Origin: Albula goreensis
Taxonomy: Eukaryota; Chordata; Actinopteri; Albuliformes; Albulidae
Length of the DNA: 64,000 nucleotides
Reading direction: 5' to 3'
NCBI GenBank assembly: GCA_022829145.1
Contig: CM040742.1
Span: 14,426,131-14,490,130 of the forward strand
Position 1 is the first letter of the stretch, and each line of letters opens with the position of its first letter. Of the stretch, positions 37,853 to 52,800 are shown one piece after another. A program made the position numbers and the translations under genes. Under the pieces are notes generated by a model. It was given only the letters and a program-made list of their open reading frames with translations, was not told where the DNA came from and made no database searches.

Positions 37853-40800
37853 TTATTTGTTCTTGGACTTCTTTTTCTGGAAAAAAGGTGGAAAATAACA
37901 TTGGATGACAGCAGATACTTTTTTTTTTAGTCATAAAGCGTTTAGATATTGACAGAAGTACTAAGTATCTAATCTGTTCTGAGAGGAAATGAGACATAAA
38001 AATGTTCAGGATTTACTTGACAATTACAACTCATTGGAAGGTACACGTTACTTAAATGCTTCTTTTCTCTGTAAGATACAGGGTCATAGGTCTTCAAACA
38101 GAAACAGATTATACTGTGATATGTTGTCAATACAATGTAGTGATTTTCTGAAATGATTTAAGAAACAGTCTATGCCTTACCTTCCCCGAGGTACCCTTGT
38201 TGAGCACTGGACTGGTCCCGAGAGATGAGGGCGTGTCTGGGCTGAGCTCCTCTGACGGCTTAAAAGGAGTTTTCTTCATCATCTTCACCTTCTTCTCCTT
38301 CAGCTTGTTCTTCTCTGTGGAATTTTCACAAATTTTAGCACAGAGTCAAACACAGGCAAACACATGGCCTGCTCAGTTAATGGCCACCATTTTAGGAGAG
38401 GGCTATGACAAGATTGAAAAATGGCACTTACTCTTTTTCCTTTTCTCTGCAGTTGGGCTGGAATTCACAGCAGGGGTGGGTGTTGTGGCCTCCACTGAGA
38501 TTGCAACCTCCTTGGCTTTCTTCTTCTTGTCTTTCTTTTCTTTCTTTTTCTTTTTTGGTGGAGGTGCCTCTGGCTCTGGGGTTACCTTTTCCACCCCTTT
38601 GTCCAATTTCTTCTTCTTTTTCTTCTTTGTGCTCTCCTGCTCCTCTGGTTCTGGTGTTGGGAAGGGCCTCTTGCCGGGTGTGGCCTTAGGCCCTGCCCCC
38701 TTCCCAGGTGTTTCAGATTTGACTCCTATATGGTTGACTGTGACTGGGGGTTGCTGTGATACTGTTGCCTGTGAGGGAGTGGCTTTCTTTTTCTTTTTGG
38801 GTGAGGCCTTGTCCTTTTTCGGGGTCTTGGGAGTCTCGTTACCCACGGCTGCCTCATTTACAGCCATGGCCGCCAACATCATCTTCATCTTCTTCTTTTT
38901 GTTCTTTTTCATCTGTTTCTTCAGTGCTTTTGCAGACAGAATGTGGGTCATGGTGCCAGAGTTGGCTGTAGCATCCTGGCCTGCCACAGCTTCAACTGAA
39001 AACAGGAATAATCATTAGCTCTTGAGCATTATCATTCCTTTATAATACAGACCATGCTATCAATTTTTGCAGGCTGGCTTCCATTTTCTCATGCTATCCC
39101 TGCCTTCTGCAATATATTTCACATCAAACCCCTAACTCAAGGATTCAACAGCCATGCCCCACCCATGGTTTGAACCCACTACTGGGATGTGAATCAGTTC
39201 TGCCCTATTCTTAAAATTGCACTCATGTACTCCTTAGTCAGATAAGTATCTTGTATTAATGTCAGCATGATTTTTATCACCATTGTAAATCATGAAATAT
39301 TCTCAGCACAACTCCTCATACCTGGAAGGCTGACTGCTGGCTTCTCCTCTCCATCCACATCTTTGTTAGACTCACTGTCTCCCCCTGCTGGAGAGGCAGC
39401 AGGCTGTGCCACAGTCTCTGGCTGTGCTGCGGCTCTTTTCTTTTTCTTATTTTTCTTTTTCTTCTTTTTGGCTGGTGTTTCAGATTCCTCTGCAGTCCCC
39501 TTCCTCTTGGCGGGTGGAGCTGTGGACTCTACCGATAGGGTATCCTCAAGAGCTTCAACAGGCACTTCCTTGGGTACAGACTGCAGCCGGACATAAGAGC
39601 AGCAATGGAATTAAACATGACAGAGCACAATCCACTTCCCAAGGCACCCCGGTTTATGAGTTATCATCAACATTATTACTGCTGGCAATGAAGCAAAACC
39701 AGTATGTCCTTATTTGCCATCACAGCGAGGTTTTCGTGTTGTAATTGTCTTCTGGTGTATTGTTCAATAGACTTCCATCCACAGAGTACCGAGGCTCAAA
39801 ATTTAAGACATGGGCACATCTCTTATTCCTTTCAGTGGAATACATAAAGCATTCACACAAAAACAATTCTCAATTGTCTCTATTTAATTCTGTTATTCAA
39901 ATGTTTTCGTGCTGATGAACAATAATGTGCTGGAAGGCTGGGTTGAATGGTTCTTATGTTCTTATGAATACCCAGATGACTACTAGTTTTTAATAATGAA
40001 ACAAACTGTTTGGAATAGCAAAAGTGCAATGAAAGTCAGCTCATTTTGAAACAGTCATACAGACCCGTCAGGAACCAAGATGTCTTATCAAAAAGAAAAA
40101 AACAAGCCAAGCAGAACACACGGCCAAACCTCTGAGTGCACATTGTAAAGGCTCTAACCTTTGGGGTCTCTGATGTGGCTCGGTCAGGGCCGGCGTCATC
40201 CTCGGACACATCCTTCCCTTTGGGCATGGCCTCGGCAGCTGAAAACACGCATGACTGGGTTTATATAGCGCAGTGTGAATGCATACCACACAATAGAGCT
40301 CCACATACACACAGGAGCTGATGGGCTTGTGGGACACCCGTCTGCTTTAGTCTATCCATGCCAATCAGTCACTTGCAATTGAGGAAGCAGGACTGCATTC
40401 ATTCTGACTCTTATAGAACTTTGTACTCCACTTTTGTATAAGATTTGATTTAGAATGAATATTGTTAAATAATTATTAGTGAATAAAATATTTTTTTTTC
40501 CTGTCTTCAACTTAATCACAAGTTGGGGATGTGCTGAAATAAACAGAGAATTGTGTATAAAAAAAAAAAAAAAAACATTTTAAAATGGGGCCTCAAAGTA
40601 AAGACTACAGCAAATAATCTGCACACTCCTCTCCTCACCCCAAAATCCTGCTTCATTCATTTCATCAGAGGGAGGGAGGGAGGGAGGGAGAGAGGGGGAG
40701 TACCTTTGCGAGCATCTGCTATTAACTCATCCAGATTGAAGGGGGCGACGTCCAAACTGGGCTCCTTCCTGGGACAGGCGGATAGGGTGTGATTCTTACC

Positions 40801-43800
40801 CTTCGCCAGGACGGCAGGTGTGCTGGTCTCATCCTCGTTCGGGGCGGGGGTCTTCTTCTTTCCTGCTTTCTTGCCCTTTGCACTCTTCTTGCTCTTCGGT
40901 GTGGGTTCAGGGGCCTCTGTCCCGGGAGGGGCCTGGAAACGGTCCACGGTTATTCAGACTGACGCTGGAGCAGCTATATGACAGATCTCAACAGGAACCA
41001 CCAGCCTGGTTCAAGTGACTGCCTAGATGCAGCGTCACTATAGTGTGTCTGTGGTTTGTCAAACACAGATGTTAGTGTGGCCTCTTGTCATGTCTAATAA
41101 ATAGACATGCTGCATATCAGTCATGAGTATACAGCCAAAATTCAGTAATAATATCAACAGCACCAACAAATATTACACTGTGTATTGGTAATGGTGGTGG
41201 TAGTTGTATTAGTAGTGGGACTGGTCCATACAGAATAGTGAGGTACAGCTCTACCAGTCTGCTTCCTGTGACTCACCTGCGTGGACTCCTCCTCAGTGGG
41301 ACTGGCATCCTCTGAGCTCTCTGGGACTGTGGCCGGGGGGGCTGTGTCTGGGGTGGTGCCTGGGGGGGATATTCAAAGAGTACATTGCCCAAATCCTCTA
41401 CAGACATGTTACTATGAGAGCTACAGACTTTCTGCCCATAGGTAATGCTCTGTGTGTTGATGTCTTGAGTTTGGTTTATCTTTCAAATTGACAATCAGCA
41501 AATCTAATATGATGTAACATAAAAAGTTAACATACTGCATGGAGACATCATTTGGTCCTTTCAACCTTTGTCAATGACAACACAGAAATACAAGACATGC
41601 CAAATAACTAAGTGTCATGAATTTAAACATGAAGGATATGTGTGAGACCACATGTTGACCAAGGCACAGCAGTTAGCCAAAATCAGTCAAATCATATTCA
41701 TGCGAAGATGAAAATACATTGATTGGTTAAATAAAAATGTTACCTTCTGGCAAGGCAGGCTCAGAATCACTCTTCAATGAGGTCAATTCCTGTAAACAGC
41801 AGACAAATACGCATTGTTGTAATTATGAGCGATGACTTGAGCTCCCCATTTAAAGGCACTACAAAAATTCTCAAAACTAATAACTGTTAATTTCATACTG
41901 AGAGGCTAAATTTGGTTTCAGTGTTTATCGACACTGCCCTGCTATTTCAGGTGCTCCCCGCTGAGAGCGCGTAGCAATATCAGGACCAAATTAAATGACA
42001 GACAGGGAGCAAAGATCCCCTGGTGACTGACAGAAAAGCAGACCCAAGCATGTGGAGGCTGAGGTGATGGTGGCTCACAAAAAACCGAAAAGAAAACAGC
42101 ATTAAAGCACAGCAATGGCAGCCCCAGAACAGAGACGGTGAGGAAGCTTGAACAGGTATTTCAGTAGACTGCTACATGCATGCTAAAGAGTGCTGACGCT
42201 ATCTGACTGATTTAAACTCTGCTGATGCCATTTAGCATGTCAGGTAACACAGCTGGCTGTCTGCTCATGTGAAGTACGACTTATTTCCCAACCTGCAACA
42301 GCTTCACTTATTTATGGTTATTGCATTAAACTTTCAGGAAGTTTAACTGCTTTCCAGGTTTCTTTCAGCTGATTTATTTATTTAAAGCAAAGCTGAAATA
42401 TGCTTGAAAGCTGAGCACGCGAGATATGAAGCTTGTGAATGTTCAGGTAGTAAACAAAAAATACAAACACTAGTGTTTTCCTGTGGTATAGGGTTCTAGT
42501 AGTTCTGTTATGACATGTGGGTGAATGATACCTGGCATGACTTGGGTGCACAGAGGGTGCACTTACTTCCTGCAGAAAGGGGTGTCTTTACTCATGACAA
42601 TACCTCCTGGCCACAGAGAATGAGGTGCCATACAATATCTGTGAAGTCCGATTGTGATTATATCCATATGATTACTATCTGGCTATGTATATTAATGCAT
42701 TACGTGTACTACATTTACTTTATTCTGTTATACATGTATATCATGGCCTTCTCAGTCATCAGACCTGAGCCACATCGAGCATTCATGGAAAATTCTTGAG
42801 CACCGTCTAAGACAGTGCTCTTCACTTCCATCACGTAAGTGTAGAATGTGGTGTCACATTTCTACCACTGAATTCCACATCCTCTCCACACTCTGGGAGA
42901 CTATGCCAGGGCACTTCAAGTCCGTACTGGCCACACGTGGTGGCCCAACACCCACATAAGTGACTTCACAATGGCGTTTCCATTTTTTGTTCACTACCTG
43001 TATGTGTAATGTACTCTTATATACATACCAGTGCATGGATGCAGTCTGCACTCACACACACAGTGTGCACAAAGTTTAACCTGAGCAGGGGCGGGCGTGT
43101 CTCCCTCCTCTTCCTTGCTGTCAGGTGAGGTGTGAGTATCTACGGCAGGTGAATCAGGTGTGGCCGTGGAAGCAGCAGCAGCAGCATCAGTGGGCACTTT
43201 GGCCAGTGGTGTCTTCACTGGTTTGGACAGAACAGCAGCAGTAGAGCTATCACAATACCCCTTATTCACTCTTGGAAAGCACTGTAACACTTCCCTTAAA
43301 ATAACTTTTTCAGTCACTTTAGGATTTTGGTAATTTCTTTTGTATGCTTAATTTCCTATGAAATTCTCCCAATGCCATAGGAATAATGAAATAAATAGTG
43401 AAACCTCCTTACCAGCAGGGGGAGTCTCTTCACTTTCTGAAGAGTCCTCGCTACTACTCTCCTCTTCCTTTGAAGGCACAGAGGTCTTGGGTGTGGGTTT
43501 GGACAAGGCCTTAGGCGTGACCGGCACTGCCTTTGACTCCGCAACTTTCTGCAGGCGGGTGTGAAATGAGAAGATTCACACCCGTGAATCTACAACTAAG
43601 TTTTGTAAAGTTTTCCCTTTAATGATAAAAGTTTGCAGTTGGTTTGAATACATTAATTATGCAACTTCCATTAAAAGTAAATTTCACAGAGTCTGATTCA
43701 ACACATTCTGATTGGAGACATTTCTACAAATGTGTAAATATAACTCACTAATATGAAGCAGCATAGATTTGTATAAACGAACAATTCATATATTCATGCA

Positions 43801-46800
43801 TATGTACAAAGGTGTTAGAGCCATGGAGATGCTGTGAGGATGACCTTTGGCTGAGCCTCTTCCTCACTGTCAGAGGGATCTGTGCTCTCACTCTCTTCCG
43901 TGGGCTTGGAAGCCTTAGGAGTAGCTGTGGGCGTGGCTTTGGGTGTGGCCAGCACAGCCTTTGCCTTGGGAGTCACTGCCACCTAATATTCCATTTCAAA
44001 TAACACAATATTTACAAACAAGCAAAATGTTAGCCATAGTGAACATTCTTGTGGTTCAATTTCAGTCTGGAAAAACCTGAACTGAACATGTGAAGGCATG
44101 TCACCAACCTTTGCCTCAACCTCCTCATCGCTGCCCGAGGACTCTGAGCTCTCGCTCTCCACACTGGCCGGAGTTGTGGGTTTGTGTGTAGCCTTGGCCT
44201 GACTGGCAGTTTTCCCGCCTACCTTCCCTGGAGTCGCTGAGGCAACCTTACTGGTGGGTGTGGCCACTGCTTTCTGTTTGCCAAAATCATATTTTCAAAT
44301 CAGGAGGAAAACAAAGTGAGACGAGTTAAAGTGTGTTTTAAAAACATTGGAAATGCAGCTGAAAGATTCAAAATTCACATATTGCATTCTCATTTATTCC
44401 TTTGGCAGATGCTTTTGTTGAGAGCAAATTCATTGGCCAGTATGGAAATCACAAAGCAAACAAAGCAATGTAACTACAAATCCCAGAATGGAGTTAGATT
44501 GTAGCACCACAGATATTGTGAGCAAAGGCGTGTAAACTCAGGCACTTATGCATTAAAGTGGAATAACATTAATTTAATAGCATATAAATGTTTAATGTTT
44601 ATTGTTATAACTAACACATATTTATATGTTCATAAACTGAACAGCATGAAGGTATGAACAGATTGGGGAAAGCACCAGTGAGACTGACCGTGATGGTAGC
44701 CTCCTCTTCTTCACTTTCAGAGGAGTCAGAACTGTCCTCGTCCTTCGCCTCTGCGGCAGGGGTTTTGGGCGTGGTTTTAGGCGCAGCTTTGGGCGTGGGC
44801 TTGACCTGGTTGGGGGTCTTTGTAGCCTCAGGCTTCGCTGGAGTGACCGGCGCAGGCTTCTGCCAGTCATGAAAAAACACAGTGAATGCTTGGCCACTTT
44901 CCCGGAAGCGAAACCCGTTCAGCTTTCTGTTCCAAACACTTTCCCATGCCCACATCGCTTCAACTGGCACTCACTGAGAAAAAGCCCTGTTTTCATAGTC
45001 TGGCGAGAGGGGTTTCATTGTAACAATAGGGTGGATTTCTGCATAACATTCTGCATGGTGAGGGAGGCAATACTATGAGATACAACGTCTGGGGCTCTAT
45101 GGAGGCTCGAACTACATTTATAGACCAGTTTTGTTTGACAGGTATATAACAGAAAGCTTTACTTTTGCAGGGTTCAGACATTTGAAGTAAGCATAATAAT
45201 CTGTGGTATTGGACTGCAATCAGGAAACACTTCCAGTAAAATGAATCATTAAGTGTAGTAACAGCTGATTGCATTATTTAGGAACCAAAAGTACACGGCG
45301 GGAGCTCCTAAAAAGTAACAGTATGAATAAACTCAATACACTGTAGTGACAGATGGGTCTTAAGACCATTCAGTCTTATCCGATGATCTTGACCATGGAT
45401 GATCTACATCATGGTTGACCTCTTCCAGCTGCTAACTCGTCTTCCCTAGAGAGGACCTGCTGGATGCTCCACTTGAGAGCCACATAGTACCAGCATTTCT
45501 TTGGTCCTGTCTACATCCACGTAGCAGGAGGTAATCAAGCTGGAAGACTTCGGATTCCATAGTTCAATGCCATGAGCACGGAACTGAGTATCTAATGGAT
45601 CTATCAAATCTGTTACAGCCATCTAAAATGCTCCCGAACAGAACAGGTCTGTCTCTGAGGTCAGGAGGTAGCACCTGGAGAGACTGACCTTAGCAAGCGG
45701 AGCCTTCTCTTCTTCACTCTCGGAGTCATCTGAGCTCCCACTGTCCGACCTTTCAGCCTTCTTTCCTGAAGCAGGGGTCTTGGGTGTGGCTTTAGCCTGG
45801 CTGGGCTTAGCTACGGGAGCCTTCTTGGGCGGAGCCTCATCCTCGCTGTCCGAGGATTCTGTGCTGTCGCTCTCTTTCTTCTTGGCGGGTTGGGCGGCCT
45901 TAGGTGTTGTGGTTTTGGAGGAGGGTATGGGCGTAGCCTTGGCCTTGCAGGGAGTTGCCACAACTGCTGGGGTGCCCGGAGCCGCCTTTGGCTTCTGGAA
46001 TCAAAAGCAAATCTGTGTAACCCTGAGTCGGGCATGTCAACCTATCCAATGAGTCATGCGCCATGATAGGGAGATTGTGGAAGGCTTAAGGGTTTAACAT
46101 GACATTGAAATGACATTTTCTATAGTTTTATTTCTTTGGAATGCTAAATTTGCATGCCTTGTGCATGGTGTTACCCTTGAAGGATTGTTATAGAAATTAA
46201 AACAACAACAAATTAAAAATTATATTGCACAACAGAACAATGAAAAATATCTTGCTCCTGTTAAAGCAGTAAGGAATATGTTCAGTTTGTATCAGAAGTG
46301 AGACGGTTTGTTACATTCAATCATGGGCTATAGTGGGAAGGTTGTCATGAAGATATACAAGGAGAGAATGAGTTTAAGGTTTTCAGTGCATGGAAACGAG
46401 AGGGTGCGTTTGAGTGCCTCCCAGACTGGTAGATAGTCTGAAGTACCAACGGTGCAACCAACACTTTAGTCTCTCCACACCAGAGAAAGGACTAACTTTA
46501 GGAGTTGGGGCCTCTTCTTCCTCGCTCTCAGATTCTTCGGAGCTGCCACTCTCCGAGCTTCCGGCCTTCTTTCCTGAAGCAGGAATCTTGGGTGCAGGTT
46601 TGGCCTGGCTGGGGGTAGGCTGGCTGGTCTTTGCCGGGGCTGTAGCACTCACTTTGGCTGGAGTCTTCTTGGCTGGAGTTCCAGCAGCAGCTTTTGGCGT
46701 TGCTGCTGTTTTCTGAAATCCAGTGTGAAAAGATACAATGTACTGAAAAGCAGCTCCCTAATGCAATGTATGACTGCAAGTCAATATTTCCACCAGGTAA

Positions 46801-49800
46801 CTCCTAGTAGTTAGAACCAAGCAGGAGGTTTTCTTTCTAGAGTTACCGTTTCCTGGTGTAAATAGAAATGTCCATTGCTGTATGACTGTGTGTTATTCAT
46901 AGGTGCTCTCTCAGAGGAACATGCTTGGTGTAGACCTTTTAGCTCCTCTCAGGTAAGACTCACCTGCACAGTTGTCTCCTCCTCACTGTCTGAATCCTCA
47001 CTGTCGCTCTCTGAAGTCTCTGCTTTCTTGGCTAATGCAGGCGTGACTTGAGCTTTACTGGGGGTGGCCTTTGTGGCGACTGCCATCTTCTGTGGATAAA
47101 AACCACATCCATATCACATGACTATAGTGCTGACTGAAAGAGAGGGCTCTCATCGCTTAGTACCAGACACTCTCCAGTCATTGGCTAGCCATTCATGAAA
47201 TGAACTTTTCTATTACAATGACCGCAAAGATATGCTGATGGGACATGGAGTGAAAATGTGTGTCAATAGCAGCACATGCTTTTGAAGACTGCATGCTGTT
47301 GTCTGCATGGTCTTGAATAATACAACTGGGAGTTTCAACTTACAGGAGAATTAAGCAGTTTAACAGTCGAAAAACAAATATAACTATCACTGCTCTATTT
47401 AGAAGATGTTTATAGCTATGCCTTTCATTAGAGAACATCCTAGGTGAAACCTACAACAGGCAGATATGAGAAACCCCACCTTTTGCACTGGTGCTTTCTC
47501 CCCCTCACTCTCAGAGTCGTCCGAGCTTCCGCTCTCCGAGCTTTTGGCCTTCTTTCCTGACACAGGGGTCTTGGGTGCAGCCTTAGCCTGGCCAGGAGTG
47601 GCCAGGGCTGCAGGGCCCCCCTTAGCTGGAGCCTGCTGTCGTGGAGTCACCGCTGCTTTCTACAAACCCAGGGAGAGGAGAGTTACAGAAGTGCACAGAG
47701 GTTGGCTATTTATTCAGCCCTTGTTTGGTGCAACCTGAAATTCTGAGTGATGTTGAGTTATACACCTAAATATGAATGGGTGGTGTTGAGAGTGAGACAT
47801 TTACTAAGCAATAAACTCAGCAGGATCCTGATAGGTAAAACCTGTAAAGGAATGTACACAAAAAAAGCCTACAATCCAAAAGGTCAAACATTCATTGAGA
47901 GGATCTATATTTATTGGTTCAGTTATCCAACAAATTCTCTGAGGGGACAGATTCCTCAGTCTAACTGTGGATTGAAAGGTGGTATTGGGGAGAAACATGC
48001 TTAGTAGAAACCATTCTACTCATTGCAGACAATACTCACCTGCACAGATGTCTCTTCCTCACTGTCCGACTCTTCGCTGTCACTCTCTGAACTCTTGACC
48101 TTGCTGACGGCTGTGGGCGGGGCTGGAGCCTTGCTGGGCGTGGCCTTTGCGCTGGCTACTTTCTTCTGCAACAAAACCCATGCCCAAATACCATAGGAGT
48201 AAATATCAGGGGATAAGCCTGACACCCAAACCCCAGATTAAATCTCTCCCCGTGTAGTCAGCATCAAAATGGAAGATATGTAGAAAGTTAAACCAAATGC
48301 ACTGAATAATGATGCATTTATGATAATAAACCACACAATGCATGACAGTGTTTTTTGCATGCGTGTTCTTGGCAGTTGCCTACCCAATACTGAAATACGA
48401 GAAGAGTAAATAATGTAACAGCATATGGCACCATGGTAACGAGAATGGAAAGTGGGGGTCAAAGTTCACTAAGGGTCTTGTGTCATGGTGGCTCTAGTCC
48501 TGGGTGAAATGGTGGTTAAACATGTAATGTGCATCAGCAGGATTTAAAAACATCCATGGTAAAGCGTAAAAAAAAAAAAAAAAAAACTTGGTCAAATATA
48601 CAATAAGTGTGAAGAAAATAAAAAGTAAATAAGAAAAAGAAAAATGTCATTACTAAAAGCTTAATTACAAAGCAAGAGACTTGTGTAAAGAGGTCCTATA
48701 AGTACACTAGGTGTTATGCACCTGTCATTGATAAATCATACTGAGACAGAAAGGACCAGGACCCTACACAAGGTTCTTGTTTCTGGTAGAAACTCCTTTG
48801 GACGCTGGGGATCTTAACTTTGTGCAACATCAAAGTACAATTTCTAGAAGCTGAATACTTTATCGATGGGATAGTAACTCACCACACTTGTGTATCACCT
48901 AATATCACCTTTTCCAATGTGAAAGGACACCCTAGTTGGTAGCTATAATCAGTCACACCAGAAGAAGGATTTCCTCTTTAGTAATGTAGGCACATACCTT
49001 AAGTACACACTTGTACTGGTAGCTGACTACTGCAAAAAAATACAGTCAGTCTTTTGCAAGTTGCAATCAGTACGGAAGACAGTAAATTCAAGATCCAGAA
49101 GCTCATTAGGAACCACTATTAATTTTTGTTTCAATTTTTAAATTTTCAAAAATATTTTTATTGGATTAATATTTGCGTATTAAATGTATGCTGTATTAAT
49201 ATTCACATATGTATATGGATACATCTATTTGGAGAAGTTAATATTTACAAATGGGATATCAAATATGAATATTTTTGGCCCACTATTGTTCTCCACAAAA
49301 CATTGAAATTATGACTACCTGAGCACACTAATAAACACATGTGGCAGGCTGTATAATGAGAAGTGTGAGGGAATGGGAAAGAAGAGGAGACATCACGGCG
49401 ATCTGTACCTGAATTTGGGGTCAGCTCTCCGGACATTACCTAATTTCACATGAGGAAGCGTTAAGAACCTCTACCTACCAGCTGCCTAATTTCATTCATG
49501 TCAGTAATATTTTGTGGAATATTTAAAACAGAATAGTTCTGTTCAAACACATTCATGCAAAATTTTATTTCAGACTTCTGAGTTAAGCGGTTTTTCATAA
49601 TCTGAACTTATTGTCATATGCAAGGTTTCCCCCACGTTTTTAGATTCAGTTATGATGAGCACATGTGAAGGTTATGAAATGTTAAGTATGCCCCTGTCCT
49701 TAGATGTGACATCACCTGTGATGCAGGAAGCTCTTCCTCACTCTCTGATTCACTCTCGCTGTCTGAGCTCTCTGCTTTCTTGGTGGCTCCATTGACGGGG

Positions 49801-52800
49801 TCCTGGATGGGTGCAACAGGCGTGGACTCTCCTGTGATTGCTGGCTTCTGCAGATACAAAACACATTATAAATATAGCTCTGTTACCAGTATACAATAGA
49901 GTTTCATTTTGATTTAGCCAAAAAGTACAATTTTCTTGTTGCTTATTTAAAAAAGATAATGCAATTAATTTTTGAGCTAATTTCTATTTCTCATCATGCA
50001 TGACGGAAGGAGGGATCTTGCCTTCACTCTCAAAATGGCAGCCAGTAATCATATGATATATAAATAATTCTTTTCATTTCTACATCTCATTAAACCTGAG
50101 ACAGTGGAATATCCTCTTTGCTCTCTGATTGGATGTTGGCCTCAGAGCCTTCTGTTGTTTGTGTGGGGGGTGTGGCTGGCACGAGGGCAGGGCTAAGTGT
50201 TTCGGTTGCTGCAGCAGCCACTGGCTCCGCCTGCCCAGATGACCCAGACTCAGCACTGGCTTTGGGGGTCACCACGTGGTTCTGCAATACAGAACAGCAC
50301 AAGCAGGACCATGATGCTGTGCCATAACTTAACATGACAGATTATTTGCCAGTGCTGCAAATTTCTTATTAATATCTACCCAAGTCATACAAATCATGCA
50401 AATGTCTGGATATGCATCTGTGGATTGGATTTGGATTTTGGCCAGAGTATCACCAATATTATTGATTAAAGTTAATAACACTTACTATATATCATACACA
50501 CTTATATATCTGTATAATGAATGAACACTGTGTGTTAATATTTACTTCATGTTTGCATGCAATGGTGCAATTATCTGTGCATGCACTAAATCTTTACAAG
50601 GCCATTACATTGCATGTCCATCTTCCTTCTATAAATGAGTAGTGGCCTACTCATTAGGCCTCACCTCAGACACTGGAGCTTCCTTCTCTTCCTCGCTCTC
50701 CGAGGAGCTCGAAGATTTTGCCTCTGAAATGGGGGTTTGGGGTACGGCTTTTTTCTTGGCGATGGTGACATCGTTAACCACCTCTGGGCTGGAGTCTACA
50801 GCGTTCTGAGGGGCTGCTAGGGTAGGAGATACATCAGAATAGAGATACAGTGACAACATACAATGTAAGCCCTCACTGTTTCACCCAAAACCTGGATTAC
50901 TGTTTCTCTGTAGTCCGACAATCACTGTAGCACTGAATGTCTGGAAGTGCAAATCAGTTGAATGGATAGTAAGAAACGGCTACTATTTGATGTGACCCAT
51001 GAACTGTAGGTATGGAATGAAACAAATAATATCAAGGAATTATATTTAAACAAAAACTGGTTTCCTTAGTTCTGCTATGAGAAATATTTATCCTCACTTT
51101 GGTCCGAATCATCAATTGCTTTTTAAATAATGACCAAAGGATAAAAGGACAGGGATCCCACAGCTGAGTTCTCAAAGTGGTCACAGAGTCAAATCTTTTT
51201 CTATTTCTGAATACAAATGGCTACATCCTCACCATCTGATTGGCTGTCTGAGATCTGGGGCTCCTGTGTTTTAGCGAGGGCTGGGTCGGGATCACTGGAG
51301 ACAGCTGCCACATCAATGATGGGCTTGGCCTCTGCAGCCTCAGCTGGGTTTTCAGGAGTCCCATCTTGGATGGAAAACAGAATTTCAGCTTTCATAGTTT
51401 TGTCTGGAGACTATTTAAGTTGAAAAAGTTGTAAGCAGTTGTAAAATAATTACTGTGTGTGGCTTAAAACCCGTTAGATATCCAAAAGTGACAGCTGACA
51501 GTGTGTGAATCCTAATACACTAAATGTTTGGTAAAATCAACTATCAAGAAAGCCACACTTTTGAGGTCAGCATTGAAAATCAAACTCAAATGTCTTGCAT
51601 TCAATTCTCTGTAATTACTTGCATTATATTAATGGGTTTACCTGCCCTCATCCTTTCAACTCATAACACTATTCATATAAAAGCATTAATATTTTCAATT
51701 CACTGCTTGCTAAGTGCAATGCAGACACTATTATCAGGAACATATAGATTGATATAGAGAAGGGCATATACCAAGCAAATTAATATTATACACACACAAA
51801 AAAAAACAATTCTCTCCAGAAAATGTATTTGACGTGAGAGACTGTCTCTACCTTGGGAAAATGGAGCCTCCTCCTTTCCCAATGAGCCACCGTCGCCAGC
51901 GGAGTCAAACTTCTTCACAACAGAGGTATCCACATCGGGTTCCTCTTTAGCCTTCAAAGATACTCTGGAATATGTTCACACATTACATTAGGTATCTAAG
52001 AAGTCAGGTTTCACAACACGTATATTTCTTACTAACAGATTTTTTCAGAATGTATATCTCAAATTCATTTGATCGTTTCACTGCTTACTGCTACTGCGGT
52101 GGATCGTGAAATCAATTGCGTTAACTACTAGATCCAAAGGAAACCTTTTTTCGCACGAATAACGCTTTTACACGTGTCAACACAGCTTCAATGTATCCCA
52201 CTTCAACAACTTTAAAACAGGCTCTTGAGACACCGCATGCTGAGGGGCCTGAATAACACGTCCATACATACATTTAGAACGTGTCGACAACATTTTATGT
52301 TTGAATTTTAAATGAAATCTTCCATAAATCTTAGAGAATTGAGGAATGGTTTTATTAGTATAAACCATTGAATACACAGCAGAAATCAAGCAGGATTACA
52401 ATTATAAATATTATTAGTTAAGAAAAGCAGTTTTAGGAAAGAGCTATAGGCTACTATTCAGTCTTTTGAGATGTGAGGTTGGTGCCTTATCACATTATAT
52501 TGCTATATTTCAAGTTTAATTACATAAATATGTGATATTAACAATCTTTCAAATATTTCCCGTTGTCAAATGAGACATACAATTTTGCACACACAGCAAG
52601 TTCGAGCGAGTTGCCCTGCTCTTAGGCTTTCAGATAGAACACACTGTACTTTGGGGGAGGAGACTGAAATCCAAAGCTGTAACAAACAAACTTAGTAGTA
52701 TCGCACTAAAACATTTCTGGTACGATGTTCGTGTGTATTGTGCTATACTGACCAATTCAAACGGAGTCAAATCTGTTCAGAAACAATTAAATGCACACCT

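Noticed and set aside
38197..39018. Plus-strand open frame of 273 codons rich in Phe/Ser
   Set aside because: It is the antisense of the lysine-rich treacle exon 38432-38995; Phe/Ser runs are the complement of Lys/Glu codons.
40773..40803. GT...AG mini-intron of 31 bases inside the treacle exon 40704-40932
   Set aside because: It is far below the minimum vertebrate intron length, and removing 31 bases would shift the frame; reading through keeps the frame.
43217..43237. Earlier acceptor (GATAG) for the treacle exon ending at 43081
   Set aside because: It would not fit the phase-1 end of exon 43413-43548; the acceptor AACCAG at 43218 does.
49245..49436. Possible extra treacle exon around 49390-49436
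   Set aside because: The reading (MSGELTPNSGTDRR...) lacks the Lys/Ser/Glu composition of the neighbours and has no good splice borders.
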